Both the position numbers and the translations under genes were made by a program. The notes below the pieces were generated by a model. The model ran no database searches. It saw only the letters and a program-made list of their open reading frames with translations, and was not told the DNA's origin. Positions 15,659 through 24,850 of a stretch of 64,000 nucleotides of DNA are shown piece by piece (position 1 is the first letter of the stretch; each line of letters begins with the position of its first letter). Source of the stretch: Thermasporomyces sp040195635 (GTDB lineage Bacteria > Actinomycetota > Actinomycetes > Propionibacteriales > Actinopolymorphaceae); the NCBI RefSeq assembly GCF_040195635.1, contig NZ_JBEFTX010000010.1:1-64000 (forward strand). The letters are read 5' to 3'.

Positions 15659-16909
15659 ATGTCACAGGGCGAGGGCCGACGTCACGGTTCCCTTCTTCGC
15701 CACCATGACTTTCGGCTCGCCTGGTGCGCCGATGCCGTGAGCCTGACCGGCACGGCTGTGACAAGAGTGGCGCTCCCACTGGTCGCGATCGACACCCTGG
15801 CCGCCTCGCCGTTCGAGGTCGGGGTGTTGGCAGCGATGACCTGGCTGCCGCAACTTCTCCTCTGCCTACCGGCAGGCGTGTGGGTTGACCGTGTGCGCCG
15901 GCGACCGACGATGGTGGCCGCCGATCTGGGACAGGCGCTCCTCGTGTCGCTGGTACCGCTGGCCGCGTGGGCTGGGCTGCTCCAGTTGTGGTTGTTGTAT
16001 GCCGTCGCGGCGACGACCGGTGCGCTGTCGATGCTGTTCGGACTGGGCTGGGCCGCCTACCTTCCGGCTCTGATCGGCCGCGACCGACTGGTAGAAGGCA
16101 ACAGCACGCTCGAGGCGACGCGCACCGTTGTCGGTATCGGCGGTCCTGGGCTGGGCGGCCTCCTCGTCCAGGCGATGACCGCGCCGTTGGCGCTCATCGC
16201 CGATGCCGCCAGCTTCGTCCTTTCCGCGCTCGGGCTCGCCCGGATCCGGGCCACTGAGCCCGAACCCCTCCCACCGGACCGCCCAGCGCTCGCCCAGCTT
16301 GGTCAAGGATTCCGATTCCTCGTGGCACGTCCGATCGCCGGCGTCTTCGTGGTGTTCTTCACACTCGCTGCGGTGGTGGTCACGGCCCAGCAGGCCCTGC
16401 TGGTGGTCTTTCTCGTTCGTTCCGTCGGGTTGTCGCCGATCTCCATCGGTACCTTGCTGGCGGTAAGCGGAGTCGGGGGGTTCATCGGCGCCCTGCTCAC
16501 TCCCCGCCTCTCCACGCTCCTCGGCACCGGGCGCGCGGTCTGGTTGGCGATCGGGATCACGTTTCCGTTCGGTCTGCTCATCCCGCTGACCCGACCCGGG
16601 CTCGGCCTCGCGAGCTACGTCGTTGGCGCCGGTGTCCTCGCGGCCGGAATCGCCGCTACCAACATCATCGCTTTCAGCTTCCTGTTGACCATCACTCCCA
16701 GCGACCTCCTCGGCCGGGTGGCATCGGTCGCACGTGTGCTCCAGAACGCGGGTCACGTGCTCGGCGGTCTTGCTGGCGGTGCCCTCGGCGGCTGGCTCGG
16801 CGTACGACACGGCTTGTGGGTGGTCATGGTCGCACTTGTCGCGGTGGCGGCGTTCGTCACCGCTTCGCCGTTGCGCCGTGTCCGCGACCTCCCGACCTAC
16901 CCGGAATGA
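15659..16909 (+). CDS. Major facilitator superfamily transporter
   Basis: A 416-residue membrane protein with about 12 hydrophobic segments from ATG 15659. The family cytoplasmic loop appears as GVWVDRVRRRPTM after helix 2, and the start (HDFRLAWCADAVSLTGTAVT) matches the enterobactin-exporter-like MFS group common in actinomycetes. The substrate is unknown; efflux of a small molecule is likely for this group. It stands alone between the esterase pseudogene and a converging secreted protein. Confidence 0.88.
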   Translation: MSQGEGRRHGSLLRHHDFRLAWCADAVSLTGTAVTRVALPLVAIDTLAASPFEVGVLAAMTWLPQLLLCLPAGVWVDRVRRRPTMVAADLGQALLVSLVPLAAWAGLLQLWLLYAVAATTGALSMLFGLGWAAYLPALIGRDRLVEGNSTLEATRTVVGIGGPGLGGLLVQAMTAPLALIADAASFVLSALGLARIRATEPEPLPPDRPALAQLGQGFRFLVARPIAGVFVVFFTLAAVVVTAQQALLVVFLVRSVGLSPISIGTLLAVSGVGGFIGALLTPRLSTLLGTGRAVWLAIGITFPFGLLIPLTRPGLGLASYVVGAGVLAAGIAATNIIAFSFLLTITPSDLLGRVASVARVLQNAGHVLGGLAGGALGGWLGVRHGLWVVMVALVAVAAFVTASPLRRVRDLPTYPE

Positions 16910-16930
16910 CCTGAGCGTGCGCTCATCTCC

Positions 16931-17614
16931 TCAGTCGTCGGCGTACTCGAAGACGAGTCCGTGCTCGCCCTGCGCCACTTCCACCCGGTGGTGGTCCCCC
17001 CGGTCCGTCGTCGAGTAGCAGTAGAAGCCGGTACGTCCCATCGGCACAAGCTTCTTCTCCGGGATGCCGTCGTCGCAGCGCAGGTCGGTGGCGCCGGTCG
17101 GACTCACGTCGCGCCAGAAACCGGCGAATGCCCCCTCCCGGGTCAGGATCGCTTTCTCGCTCTTCGCGTCCCACTGGAAAACTGTCATGCCGAGGCCCGT
17201 GGTGACGTCGGTGATGGAGACCGTGTACGGAACGTCGATCCCGTCATAGGTGACGGTGCAGCCAAAGTCCTGTGCGCTGTCCGGTACCTCGGTGAGCTCG
17301 CACTCGACGCTTGTCTGCCGGGTGACGCCGGCTCCCTCGATCACCTTCCGCTGCAGGTCGTACGCAATCTCGGCCATGCCGCCGTTCTCGGGCTCCGGAA
17401 CAGCCGGAGACGGTTCCGCCGTACCGGTGGCGGGTTTCGACACTGCCACTCCCTGGTCGGCCCACGGGTCGCGGATCTCGAACCAGTAGAAGGCGGCCGC
17501 GGCCAGCGCGACGAACACGACCAAACCAAGGCAGCCCTCGGCCGACGGCACGCCAGTTGACCTGACCTTCGGCACGCGGCTGGCACCAGGCGTCGGACTG
17601 GACACGCACTTCAC
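16931..17614 (-). CDS. Membrane-anchored DUF4333-like protein
   Basis: A 227-residue protein from GTG 17614; GTG 17605 is an alternative. It has a single hydrophobic segment near residues 28-47 (CLGLVVFVALAAAAFYWF), a proline-rich linker and an extracytoplasmic domain beginning EIAYDLQRKVIEGAGVTRQT with SVECELTEVP. The latter is typical of DUF4333-type domains in actinobacterial secreted proteins. Four further cysteines (FGCT, LRCD, FYCY) suggest disulfides. Function unknown. It lies downstream of the regulator at 17770 on the same strand, with a hairpin between. Confidence 0.65.
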   Translation of the reverse strand: MKCVSSPTPGASRVPKVRSTGVPSAEGCLGLVVFVALAAAAFYWFEIRDPWADQGVAVSKPATGTAEPSPAVPEPENGGMAEIAYDLQRKVIEGAGVTRQTSVECELTEVPDSAQDFGCTVTYDGIDVPYTVSITDVTTGLGMTVFQWDAKSEKAILTREGAFAGFWRDVSPTGATDLRCDDGIPEKKLVPMGRTGFYCYSTTDRGDHHRVEVAQGEHGLVFEYADD

Positions 17615-17700
17615 CCCCGTGGGAACCCCCGGCGTCGGCTGCCGGGGCCGGATCACCCGTGACAGGCAGCAATGCTCGACAGGTGGGTGAGGCAGTTCAA

Positions 17701-17726
17701 GCCATTTCGACCACGGTCGAAATGGC
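17701..17726. terminator. Perfect 11-bp hairpin between two minus-strand genes
   Basis: GCCATTTCGAC (17701-17711) and GTCGAAATGGC (17716-17726) are perfectly complementary around a 4-base loop. It follows the stop of the 17770 regulator, so a factor-independent terminator is the first reading. There is no obvious T-run, so an operator for the downstream gene is also possible. Confidence 0.55.
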
Positions 17727-17769
17727 CATCCCGGCGCCCGTGGCGAGGACGGCCCTGAAGTCAGGGCTC

Positions 17770-18822
17770 TCAGGGACCGCGACGTCCGAGCAGGTGTGCG
17801 CCCAACGGGGTGAGGGTGTGAACGACGGTGTTGACGACCCGGCGGCTGGCGATGAGGCCGGCTTCGCGGAGTACGGCAGTGTGGTGGCTGATCGTTGCCG
17901 GTGACACGCCCACGTGCGAGGCAAGGCGCCTCGTCGGGCGTCCGTCCCCGATGGCGAGCAGCACCGCCGCGCGGGTCGCGCCGAGCAGGTTCTCCAGTGC
18001 CTCTTCGCTCCACCCCGCCGGCCGAGTGGGTGCCCCGGCCTGCGTGGGCACGACCGCGGGCGCCATGGCCGTCCCGTACGCCGCGGCTGGGTAGACGAGG
18101 ACCGGCTGCATGTCCGAGTCGACCAGCGCAACCGGGAAGCGGTCGCAGAAGTACGACGGGATCAGGACCAGGCCGCGGCCGTCGAGCCGTACGGTGAGCT
18201 CGCGGGGATAGGCCGCCAGAAGCGTGGGTTCCTGCCAGCGAGCAAGGGGCCAGAGGCTGGCCAGCAACCCGTTGACGCCGCCGTCGACCAGGCTCTGCGT
18301 GCGCACCGCACGGTCGGCGTCGATGCAGACCGAGAGCGGTTCCATCGACGGCGCGAGCGCGACGTCGTAGTACGACCGCAGTGCACGCCCCAGCGAGTGG
18401 CGCATGGCGCGGTCTCCGGCAGCGAGCTTCTTCGCCCAGCCAGGCACGGCGGTCCGGGACGCCATGATGGCGAACTGCTCCGCCATCGTGGCTGACGGCG
18501 TACTCACCACCGCATCGATTCCGGCGTCCACACCTTCCGCGGCCTCGCCGGGGGTGAGAAAGTCCGGGAAGTACGTCGCCACAGGGGCGAGCGGGAACAG
18601 CAACCTTCTCACCTCTGCGGCGATCCCGCGCTCCCCCACCTGCCGGGCGACCTGGGCCCGCCACTTCTGGTGCCGAGCCGGGGATCTGCGACTCTGCAGC
18701 ACGTGCAGGCTGAGGACCAGTTCCCACAGGGGATCCGGCGCTGACGCGACCCGGGTGCGAGCGACGTCGGCAGTCGTGAAGTGGATCTTCAGCACATCCA
18801 CATGGTGACTCACGGCACGCAC
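17770..18822 (-). CDS. ArsR-type winged-helix regulator with DUF5937-like N-terminus
   Basis: A 350-residue protein. The N-terminal part, LKIHFTTADVARTRVA with PDPLWELVLSLH, is the start seen in DUF5937-type regulators. The C-terminal 80 residues are a winged helix (ATRAAVLLAIGDGRPTRRLA, then SPATISHHTAVLREAGLI). Several GTG codons could start it; 18822 is the longest and 18795 (VLKIHF) fits family starts better. It lies 51 bp downstream of hutI on the same strand and could be cotranscribed with it, but a role in histidine control is not shown. Confidence 0.75.
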   Translation of the reverse strand: MRAVSHHVDVLKIHFTTADVARTRVASAPDPLWELVLSLHVLQSRRSPARHQKWRAQVARQVGERGIAAEVRRLLFPLAPVATYFPDFLTPGEAAEGVDAGIDAVVSTPSATMAEQFAIMASRTAVPGWAKKLAAGDRAMRHSLGRALRSYYDVALAPSMEPLSVCIDADRAVRTQSLVDGGVNGLLASLWPLARWQEPTLLAAYPRELTVRLDGRGLVLIPSYFCDRFPVALVDSDMQPVLVYPAAAYGTAMAPAVVPTQAGAPTRPAGWSEEALENLLGATRAAVLLAIGDGRPTRRLASHVGVSPATISHHTAVLREAGLIASRRVVNTVVHTLTPLGAHLLGRRGP

Positions 18823-18873
18823 TTTGTGGACATATCGTCGCCCGCCGGCCCGGACGGTGGGACAGTGGCCGGC

Positions 18874-20073
18874 TCACCTGGGTGGCGCCACCCGCTCACC
18901 TGTCACCCACACCGACGACACCAGTGGGACGCCTGGACGGTAGGCGAGGTAGTCGTAGGTCGGCGCCTCGAGCACCACCAGATCCGCCGGCCGGCCGGGC
19001 GTGAGCCCACCGACATCCGTACGCCGCAACGCCCTCGCACCACCCGCGGTCGCCGCCCACACCGCCTCGGCCGGGGTCATCCGCATCTCGCGTACGGCGA
19101 GGGCGAGACAGAACGCCATGCTCGAGGTGTACGACGACCCCGGGTTGCAGTCGGTCGCCAGGGCGAGGACCACACCCGCGTCGAGGAGTCGGCGCGCGTC
19201 CGGATACGGCGTACGGGTGGAGAACTCCACGCCTGGAAGGAGAGTCGCCACGGTGCCCGAGTCGGCGAGAGCCGCGACGTCCGCGTCGGACAGGTGGGTG
19301 CAGTGGTCGACCGAGGCGGCACCGACCTCGCAGCCCAACGCGACTCCGCCGCCGGGACCCAACTGGTTGGCGTGCAGCCTCGGCATCAGACCGCGCGCCA
19401 TGCCCGCCCGCAGAACCTCGCGGGCCTGGTCGACATCGAATGCGCCTCGCTCGCAGAACACGTCGATCCACCGGGCGTGTGGCGCGCACGCGTCGAGCAT
19501 GGCGCCGGTGACGAGATCGACGTACGCATCCGGCCGGCCGGCGTACTCCGGCGGCACCACATGCGCGCCCAGGAACGTCGTCTCCACCGTCAAGCGGCGC
19601 GCCAACCGCAGGGCACGGGCCTCGTCCTCGACGGTCAGCCCGTAGCCGGACTTCACCTCGACCGTCGTCGTGCCCTGCGTACGCATCTCCATGATCAACC
19701 GGGACGCGTTGCTGGCAAGGTCATCGTCGCTCGCGGCTCGCGTCGCCGCGACCGTCGACTGGATTCCGCCTGCCGTATAAGGGCGACCGGCCATCCGCGC
19801 CGCGAACTCCCCCACCCGGTCGCCGGCGAACATCAGGTGGGCGTGGCTGTCCACGAAGCCGGGAATGACGCACCGGCCGTCGAGGTCGATCCGTACGTCG
19901 CTCACCGGCGCGGAGGCCGATGGGCCGACCCAGACCACCCGCCCACCTGCCATGACGAGCGCCGCATCGGGCAGCGCACCGAGTGCCGTCCCGTCGCCCA
20001 TGGCCGGATCCATGGTGACGAGCAGCCCGATCCCGTCCAGCAGGGTCGACGTCGCCGCCGGCTCGGACACCAT
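18874..20073 (-). CDS. hutI: Imidazolonepropionase
   Basis: A 399-residue amidohydrolase that opens 4-imidazolone-5-propanoate to N-formimino-L-glutamate, the third step of histidine breakdown. Metal and substrate motifs are visible: VDSHAHLMFAGDR, the substrate loop RPYTAGGI, EVKSGYGL, LGAHVVP, LHANQLG, SVDHCTH and ATDCNPGSS. The length is standard. It is divergent from hutH across 63 bp, and a TAATCT box lies seven bases before its ATG with no Shine-Dalgarno, suggesting a leaderless transcript. Confidence 0.95.
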   Translation of the reverse strand: MVSEPAATSTLLDGIGLLVTMDPAMGDGTALGALPDAALVMAGGRVVWVGPSASAPVSDVRIDLDGRCVIPGFVDSHAHLMFAGDRVGEFAARMAGRPYTAGGIQSTVAATRAASDDDLASNASRLIMEMRTQGTTTVEVKSGYGLTVEDEARALRLARRLTVETTFLGAHVVPPEYAGRPDAYVDLVTGAMLDACAPHARWIDVFCERGAFDVDQAREVLRAGMARGLMPRLHANQLGPGGGVALGCEVGAASVDHCTHLSDADVAALADSGTVATLLPGVEFSTRTPYPDARRLLDAGVVLALATDCNPGSSYTSSMAFCLALAVREMRMTPAEAVWAATAGGARALRRTDVGGLTPGRPADLVVLEAPTYDYLAYRPGVPLVSSVWVTGERVAPPR

Positions 20074-20080
20074 ACGAGCC

Positions 20081-20129
20081 AGATTAACGAGCGAGTGCGA
20101 CGCGACAGGTCCGCGACGACGGGAATACT
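20081..20129. promoter_or_regulatory. Divergent leaderless-type promoters of hutI and hutH
   Basis: On the minus strand TAATCT (complement of 20081-20086) ends seven bases before the hutI ATG. On the plus strand AATACT (20124-20129) ends seven bases before the hutH ATG. Neither gene has a ribosome binding site. The spacing fits transcription starting at or next to each ATG, a layout frequent in actinobacteria. Confidence 0.5.
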
Positions 20130-20136
20130 GAGCACC

Positions 20137-21702
20137 ATGACCGCCGCCCCGGTGACCGTCGTTCCCGTCAGCCCATCACCGCTCACCGAGGCCGAGGTGG
20201 TGGCGGTCGCCCGTTCCGACGCCCGCGTGGAGCTGACCCGCGAGGCGTGGACGGCGATCGCGGCCGGGCGGGCCGTGGTCGACGACCTGGCCACCTCCGA
20301 CCGCCCTGCGTACGGCATCTCGACGGGTTTCGGCGCGCTCGCGACCCGCCACATCCCGCCTGACCGGCGGGCCCACCTGCAGCGCAGCCTGATCCGTTCG
20401 CACGCGGCGGGCACCGGCGCCGGGGTCGAACGCGAGGTCGTGCGGGCGATGATGCTGCTCCGCCTGCGGACGCTGGCCACGGGCCACACCGGCGTCCGCC
20501 CGGCGACCGCCCGCACCCTGGCGGCTGTGCTGAACGCGGGGATCACGCCGGTAGTCCCGGAGTACGGCAGCCTCGGGTGCTCCGGCGACCTCGCCCCGCT
20601 CGCCCACGTCGCGCTCGCGCTGACCGGCGAGGGAGACGTGCGGACGAACGACGGTACCCAGCAACCGGCCGCCGAGGCACTCGCCGCTGCCGGCATCGAG
20701 CCGGTCGTCCTGGCGGAGAAGGAGGGTCTCGCCCTCATCAACGGCACCGACGGCATGCTCGGCATGCTGCTGCTGGCCTGCCACGACCTGGAGCGGCTCC
20801 TCGCAAGCGTCGACGTCGCGGCGGCCATGAGTGTGGAGGCGCTTCTCGGGACCGACCGGGTGCTCGCCGCCGACCTGCAGGAACTCCGTCCGCACCCCGG
20901 CCAGGCGGCGGCCGCGCGCCACATGCGGGCCCTCCTCGCCGGGTCGGCGATCGTCGCGAGCCATGCCGGACCCGCCGACACCCGGGTACAGGACGCGTAC
21001 TCGCTGCGCTGCGCGCCCCAGGTCAACGGCGCTGCCCGCGACACGCTCGCTCACGCCCGGACCGTGGCGGGCTACGAACTCGCCGCGGCCATCGACAACC
21101 CCGTCGTCGTGACCGACGGGGATGGTCGAGGCGGGCGGGTGCAGTCCAACGGCAACTTCCATGGCGCGCCGCTTGCGTACGTCCTCGACTTCCTCGCCAT
21201 CGCGGTGGCCGACGTGGCGAGCATGTCCGAACGACGGACCGACCGGTTCCTCGACGTCGCCCGCAACCATGGGCTGCCGGCGTTCCTCGCGGACGATCCG
21301 GGGGTCGACTCGGGGCACATGCTGGCGCAGTACTCGGCGGCGGGGATCGTGAGCGAGCTGAAGCGGTTGGCGGTACCGGCGAGCGTCGACTCGATCCCGA
21401 GCTCGGCGATGCAGGAGGACCACGTGTCGATGGGCTGGTCGGCGGCACGGAAGCTGCGGCGGGCGCTCGACGGGTTGACCCGGGTGGTGGCGATCGAGTT
21501 GCTCACCGCGGCCCGTGGACTCGACCTCCGGGCGCCACTGCGCCCCGCTGCCGCGACCGACACCGTACGCCGAGCACTGCGCGAGCGGGTGCCCGGCCCC
21601 GGTCCTGACCGCCAGCTGTCGGTCGAGATCGAGGTCGCGGTGGATTTCGTCCGTTCCGGAGCCGTTCTCGCCGCCGCGGACTCGGTCACCCCGCGTGGAT
21701 GA
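20137..21702 (+). CDS. hutH: Histidine ammonia-lyase
   Basis: A 521-residue lyase converting L-histidine to urocanate. The MIO prosthetic group forms from the tripeptide at residues 148-150 within GSLGCSGDLAPLAH. Here it is Cys-Ser-Gly instead of Ala-Ser-Gly, a variant I recall from Streptomyces enzymes. YGISTGFGALATR near residue 50 and QEDHVSMGW near the C-terminus complete the active site. Start at ATG 20137, without Shine-Dalgarno. It heads a run with hutU and an M20 hydrolase. Confidence 0.95.
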   Translation: MTAAPVTVVPVSPSPLTEAEVVAVARSDARVELTREAWTAIAAGRAVVDDLATSDRPAYGISTGFGALATRHIPPDRRAHLQRSLIRSHAAGTGAGVEREVVRAMMLLRLRTLATGHTGVRPATARTLAAVLNAGITPVVPEYGSLGCSGDLAPLAHVALALTGEGDVRTNDGTQQPAAEALAAAGIEPVVLAEKEGLALINGTDGMLGMLLLACHDLERLLASVDVAAAMSVEALLGTDRVLAADLQELRPHPGQAAAARHMRALLAGSAIVASHAGPADTRVQDAYSLRCAPQVNGAARDTLAHARTVAGYELAAAIDNPVVVTDGDGRGGRVQSNGNFHGAPLAYVLDFLAIAVADVASMSERRTDRFLDVARNHGLPAFLADDPGVDSGHMLAQYSAAGIVSELKRLAVPASVDSIPSSAMQEDHVSMGWSAARKLRRALDGLTRVVAIELLTAARGLDLRAPLRPAAATDTVRRALRERVPGPGPDRQLSVEIEVAVDFVRSGAVLAAADSVTPRG

Positions 21703-21868
21703 GGGCGCCCCTGCGCCAAAACAGAGCTCGGCCCAAAGGTGTCCGACCCCGTGAGCGGGTAGACCCAATGTGCAAGACAACCGAGTCGGTAGACCCGAGC
21801 GACAGCCGTGGGCCAGCGGGCGCGAGCGGGTCAACCGGGGACGGCAGGACACGGTGGAGGTGGGACGC
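21703..21868. other. Gap between hutH and hutU
   Basis: The 166 bp between hutH and hutU contain no gene. A short direct repeat (GGTAGACCC at about 21751 and 21790) and a GGAGGTGGG ribosome site just before 21869 are the only visible elements. A secondary promoter for hutU is possible but not identified. Confidence 0.3.
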
Positions 21869-23596
21869 ATGCACGAGACGTCGACGAGCGTGCCGAGGAC
21901 GGTGACCGCGCCACGCGGCACGACCCTGCACGCCCGCGGCTGGCCGCAGGAAGCCGCCCTGCGGATGCTGCAGAACAACCTCGACCCCGAGGTCGCCGAG
22001 CATCCCGACGACCTGGTCGTCTACGGCGGCACCGGCAAGGCGGCCCGCGACTGGGCCAGCTTCGACGCCATGGTCCGCGCCCTGGAGTGGCTCACCGACG
22101 ACGAGACCCTGCTGGTGCAGTCGGGCAAGCCGGTCGGCATCCTCCGTACGCACGAATGGGCCCCGCGGGTCCTGCTCGCGAACTCGAACCTGGTGCCCGA
22201 CTGGGCGAACTGGGAGGAGTTTCGCCGGCTGGAGGCCGCGGGCCTCACGATGTACGGCCAGATGACCGCAGGTTCGTGGATCTACATCGGCACCCAGGGC
22301 ATCCTGCAGGGCACGTACGAAACGTTCTCGGCGGTGGGTGCCAGGCTGGCCGAGAAGGGGGTCGGACACGGCGTCGACGCGCTGGCCGGGCCCCTCGCAG
22401 GCACGCTGACCCTCACCGCCGGGCTTGGCGGCATGGGCGGAGCGCAGCCGCTTGCCGTCACCTTGAACGGCGGAGCCGTCATCTGCGTCGAGTGCGACCC
22501 GTCCCGGATCCAGCGCCGCCTGGACCACCGCTACCTTGACGTCCAGGCCGACTCGCTCGACCATGCGCTGCAGCTGGCCGAGGAGGCGACCCGGATCCGC
22601 AAGCCGCTCTCGATCGGAGTCCTCGGCAACGCCGCCGAGCTGGTGCCGGCGATGCTCGAGATGGGTGCGCCGGTCGACGTCGTGACCGACCAGACATCCG
22701 CGCATGACCCGCTGGCGTACCTCCCGCTGGGTGTCGCCTTCGAGGACTGGGCAGACGTACGCCAGAAGGATCCCGCCGGCCTGGTCGAGCGCGCCCGCGA
22801 ATCCATGGCCCGCCATGTCGATGCGATGGTCGGCTTCCTCGACGGGGGCGCGGAGGTGTTCGAGTACGGCAACTCGATCCGGGACGAAGCCCGCAAGGGC
22901 GGGAGTACGCGGGCGTTCGAGTTCCCGGGCTTCGTTCCTGCCTACATCCGGCCGCTCTTCTGCGAGGGCAAGGGTCCGTTCCGCTGGGTGGCGCTCTCCG
23001 GCGACCCGGCCGACATCGCCAGGACCGACGCCGCGGTGCTCGAGATGTTCCCGCACGACGCCGCACTGGACCGCTGGCTGACACACGCGCGGCTACGAGT
23101 GAAGTTCCAGGGCCTGCCGGCGCGGATCTGCTGGCTGGGGTACGGCCAGCGCGACCAGGCGGGCGTGCGGTTCAACGAGATGGTGGCCTCGGGCGAGCTC
23201 AAGGCGCCGATCGTCATCGGCCGCGACCACCTGGACTGCGGTTCCGTCGCCTCGCCGTACCGCGAAACTGAAGGCATGCTCGACGGCTCCGACGCGATCG
23301 CGGACTGGCCGCTGCTCAACGCGATGACGAACGTCGCGTCCGGTGCGTCCTGGGTGTCGATCCACCACGGCGGCGGGGTCGGCATCGGGCGGTCGATCCA
23401 CGCCGGCCAGGTGTGCGTCGCCGACGGAACCGCGCTCGCGGGAAAGAAGATCGAGCGGGTCCTCACCAACGATCCGGCGACCGGGGTGCTCCGCCACGTC
23501 GACGCCGGATACCCCGAAGCAGAACGGGTCGCCGACGCGCGAGGACTGCCGATCCCGACCCGCGACCACGGGCGGACCGAGGATGACGCGCTGTGA
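21869..23596 (+). CDS. hutU: Urocanate hydratase
   Basis: A 575-residue NAD-dependent urocanase giving 4-imidazolone-5-propanoate, the second step of the pathway. Family motifs include MLQNNLDPEVAEHP, VVYGGTGKAARDW, QMTAGSWIYIGTQGI, the NAD-binding GGMGGAQPLA, and the C-terminal YRETEGMLDGSDAIADWPLL and HHGGGVGIGRS blocks. The ATG at 21869 has a strong GGAGGTGGG site and gives the expected N-terminus. Its stop overlaps the start of the M20 hydrolase. Confidence 0.95.
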   Translation: MHETSTSVPRTVTAPRGTTLHARGWPQEAALRMLQNNLDPEVAEHPDDLVVYGGTGKAARDWASFDAMVRALEWLTDDETLLVQSGKPVGILRTHEWAPRVLLANSNLVPDWANWEEFRRLEAAGLTMYGQMTAGSWIYIGTQGILQGTYETFSAVGARLAEKGVGHGVDALAGPLAGTLTLTAGLGGMGGAQPLAVTLNGGAVICVECDPSRIQRRLDHRYLDVQADSLDHALQLAEEATRIRKPLSIGVLGNAAELVPAMLEMGAPVDVVTDQTSAHDPLAYLPLGVAFEDWADVRQKDPAGLVERARESMARHVDAMVGFLDGGAEVFEYGNSIRDEARKGGSTRAFEFPGFVPAYIRPLFCEGKGPFRWVALSGDPADIARTDAAVLEMFPHDAALDRWLTHARLRVKFQGLPARICWLGYGQRDQAGVRFNEMVASGELKAPIVIGRDHLDCGSVASPYRETEGMLDGSDAIADWPLLNAMTNVASGASWVSIHHGGGVGIGRSIHAGQVCVADGTALAGKKIERVLTNDPATGVLRHVDAGYPEAERVADARGLPIPTRDHGRTEDDAL

Positions 23597-24831
23597 GGTC
23601 GACGTCGTTCGAGGCGATGTGGAAAGACCTGGCCGCGCTCGGTCGCGACCCCCGCACGGGCGGATATCGCCGGTACGCCTGGACTCCCGCCCTCCGCGCC
23701 TGCGAGTCCTGGTTCACCGACGAGGCCGGCAGGCGTGGCTTGACACTCGAGGCCGACGGCAACGGCAACGCCGTCGCCTGGTGGCGCCCAGGACCGCTGC
23801 GGCTGGAAGGCGGCGTGATCACCGGCAGCCACCTCGACTCCGTACCCGATGGCGGTGCGTACGACGGACCCCTCGGTGTGGTCTCCGCGTTCGCCGCGGT
23901 GGATGTGCTGTGCGAGCGCGGTGTCCGTCCTTCGCGACCGCTCGGCATCGCCGTCTTCATCGAGGAGGAGGGTGCGCGTTTCGGCCTGTCCTGCCTGGGT
24001 TCCCGGCTCATGACCGGAGCACTCACCGCCGACCAGGCGAACCTGCTGCGCGACGCCGACGGCACCCAGCTCCCCGAGGCGGTCGCGGCCATGGGCCTCG
24101 AACCCCGGTTCGGACCGTCACTCGACCTGCTGTGCGATCCGGTGGCGTTCGTCGAGCTGCACATCGAACAGGGTCGCGCCCTGGCCGACGTCGACGCCCC
24201 AGTCGGCATCGCCACCGGGATCTGGCCACACGGTCGGTGGCGGTTCACCTTCACCGGCGAGGCCAACCACGCTGGTACGACCCGGATGGCGGACCGGCGC
24301 GACCCGATGCTGGCCTACGCCATGACCGCCCTCGCCGCCAACAAGCGCGCCCGGCTCGCGGAAACCGGGACCGGTGAAGGTTCCGGCGCGAGGGCGACCT
24401 TCGGCAGGGTCGAGGTCGCGCCGAACGGCGTCAACGCCATCGCCGGGACAGTCACCGCCTGGCTCGACGCCCGCGCCGCCGACGAGACCACTCTCCAGTC
24501 ACTCGTCGACGACATCACGCGACAGGCTCACGACCGGGCAGCGCGGGACGGCACCGCGCTCGACGTGGTTGCCGAGTCCGTCACGCCGGCTGTGGCCTTC
24601 GACGAGAGACTGCGTGCGCGGCTCGTCCGACGGCTCGGCGACCTGCCCATGCTGCCGACCCAGGCCGGCCACGACGCCGGCATCCTCGCCACAGCGGGCG
24701 TTCCCGCCGCGATGCTCTTCGTCCGCAATCCGACCGGTGTGTCGCACTCTCCCACGGAGTACGCCGACCCGGCCGACTGCCTCGCCGGCGTCCACACGTT
24801 GGCCGACGCCCTCGAGGAGCTCCTCACCTGA
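23593..24831 (+). CDS. M20 family metallohydrolase (allantoate amidohydrolase / N-carbamoylase type)
   Basis: A 412-residue zinc amidohydrolase. Metal ligands are visible in GSHLDSVPDGGAYDGPLGVV, FIEEEGARF and ELHIEQGRAL, and the dimer-domain motif in EANHAGTTRM. GTG 23593 overlaps the hutU stop, so it is coupled to the hut genes. The family hydrolyses N-carbamoyl, allantoate or related amide bonds. In this context a formimino- or formyl-glutamate substrate is attractive because no hutF or hutG is present, but that is inference. Confidence 0.85.
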   Translation: MRSTSFEAMWKDLAALGRDPRTGGYRRYAWTPALRACESWFTDEAGRRGLTLEADGNGNAVAWWRPGPLRLEGGVITGSHLDSVPDGGAYDGPLGVVSAFAAVDVLCERGVRPSRPLGIAVFIEEEGARFGLSCLGSRLMTGALTADQANLLRDADGTQLPEAVAAMGLEPRFGPSLDLLCDPVAFVELHIEQGRALADVDAPVGIATGIWPHGRWRFTFTGEANHAGTTRMADRRDPMLAYAMTALAANKRARLAETGTGEGSGARATFGRVEVAPNGVNAIAGTVTAWLDARAADETTLQSLVDDITRQAHDRAARDGTALDVVAESVTPAVAFDERLRARLVRRLGDLPMLPTQAGHDAGILATAGVPAAMLFVRNPTGVSHSPTEYADPADCLAGVHTLADALEELLT

Positions 24832-24850
24832 TGCGTCGCGGCGGTCACCC

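Noticed and set aside
18781..20136. Upstream extension of the hutH frame by 452 codons
   Set aside because: It is antisense to hutI, with no family similarity. The HutH N-terminus fits the ATG at 20137.
20578..20586. Cys-Ser-Gly instead of Ala-Ser-Gly at the MIO site of HutH as a catalytic defect
   Set aside because: The same GSLGCSGDLAPL form occurs, to my recollection, in functional Streptomyces enzymes, so it is a lineage variant rather than damage.
21751..21800. GGTAGACCC direct repeat between hutH and hutU as an operator
   Set aside because: Nine bases, two copies only, no symmetry; too weak to support a site.
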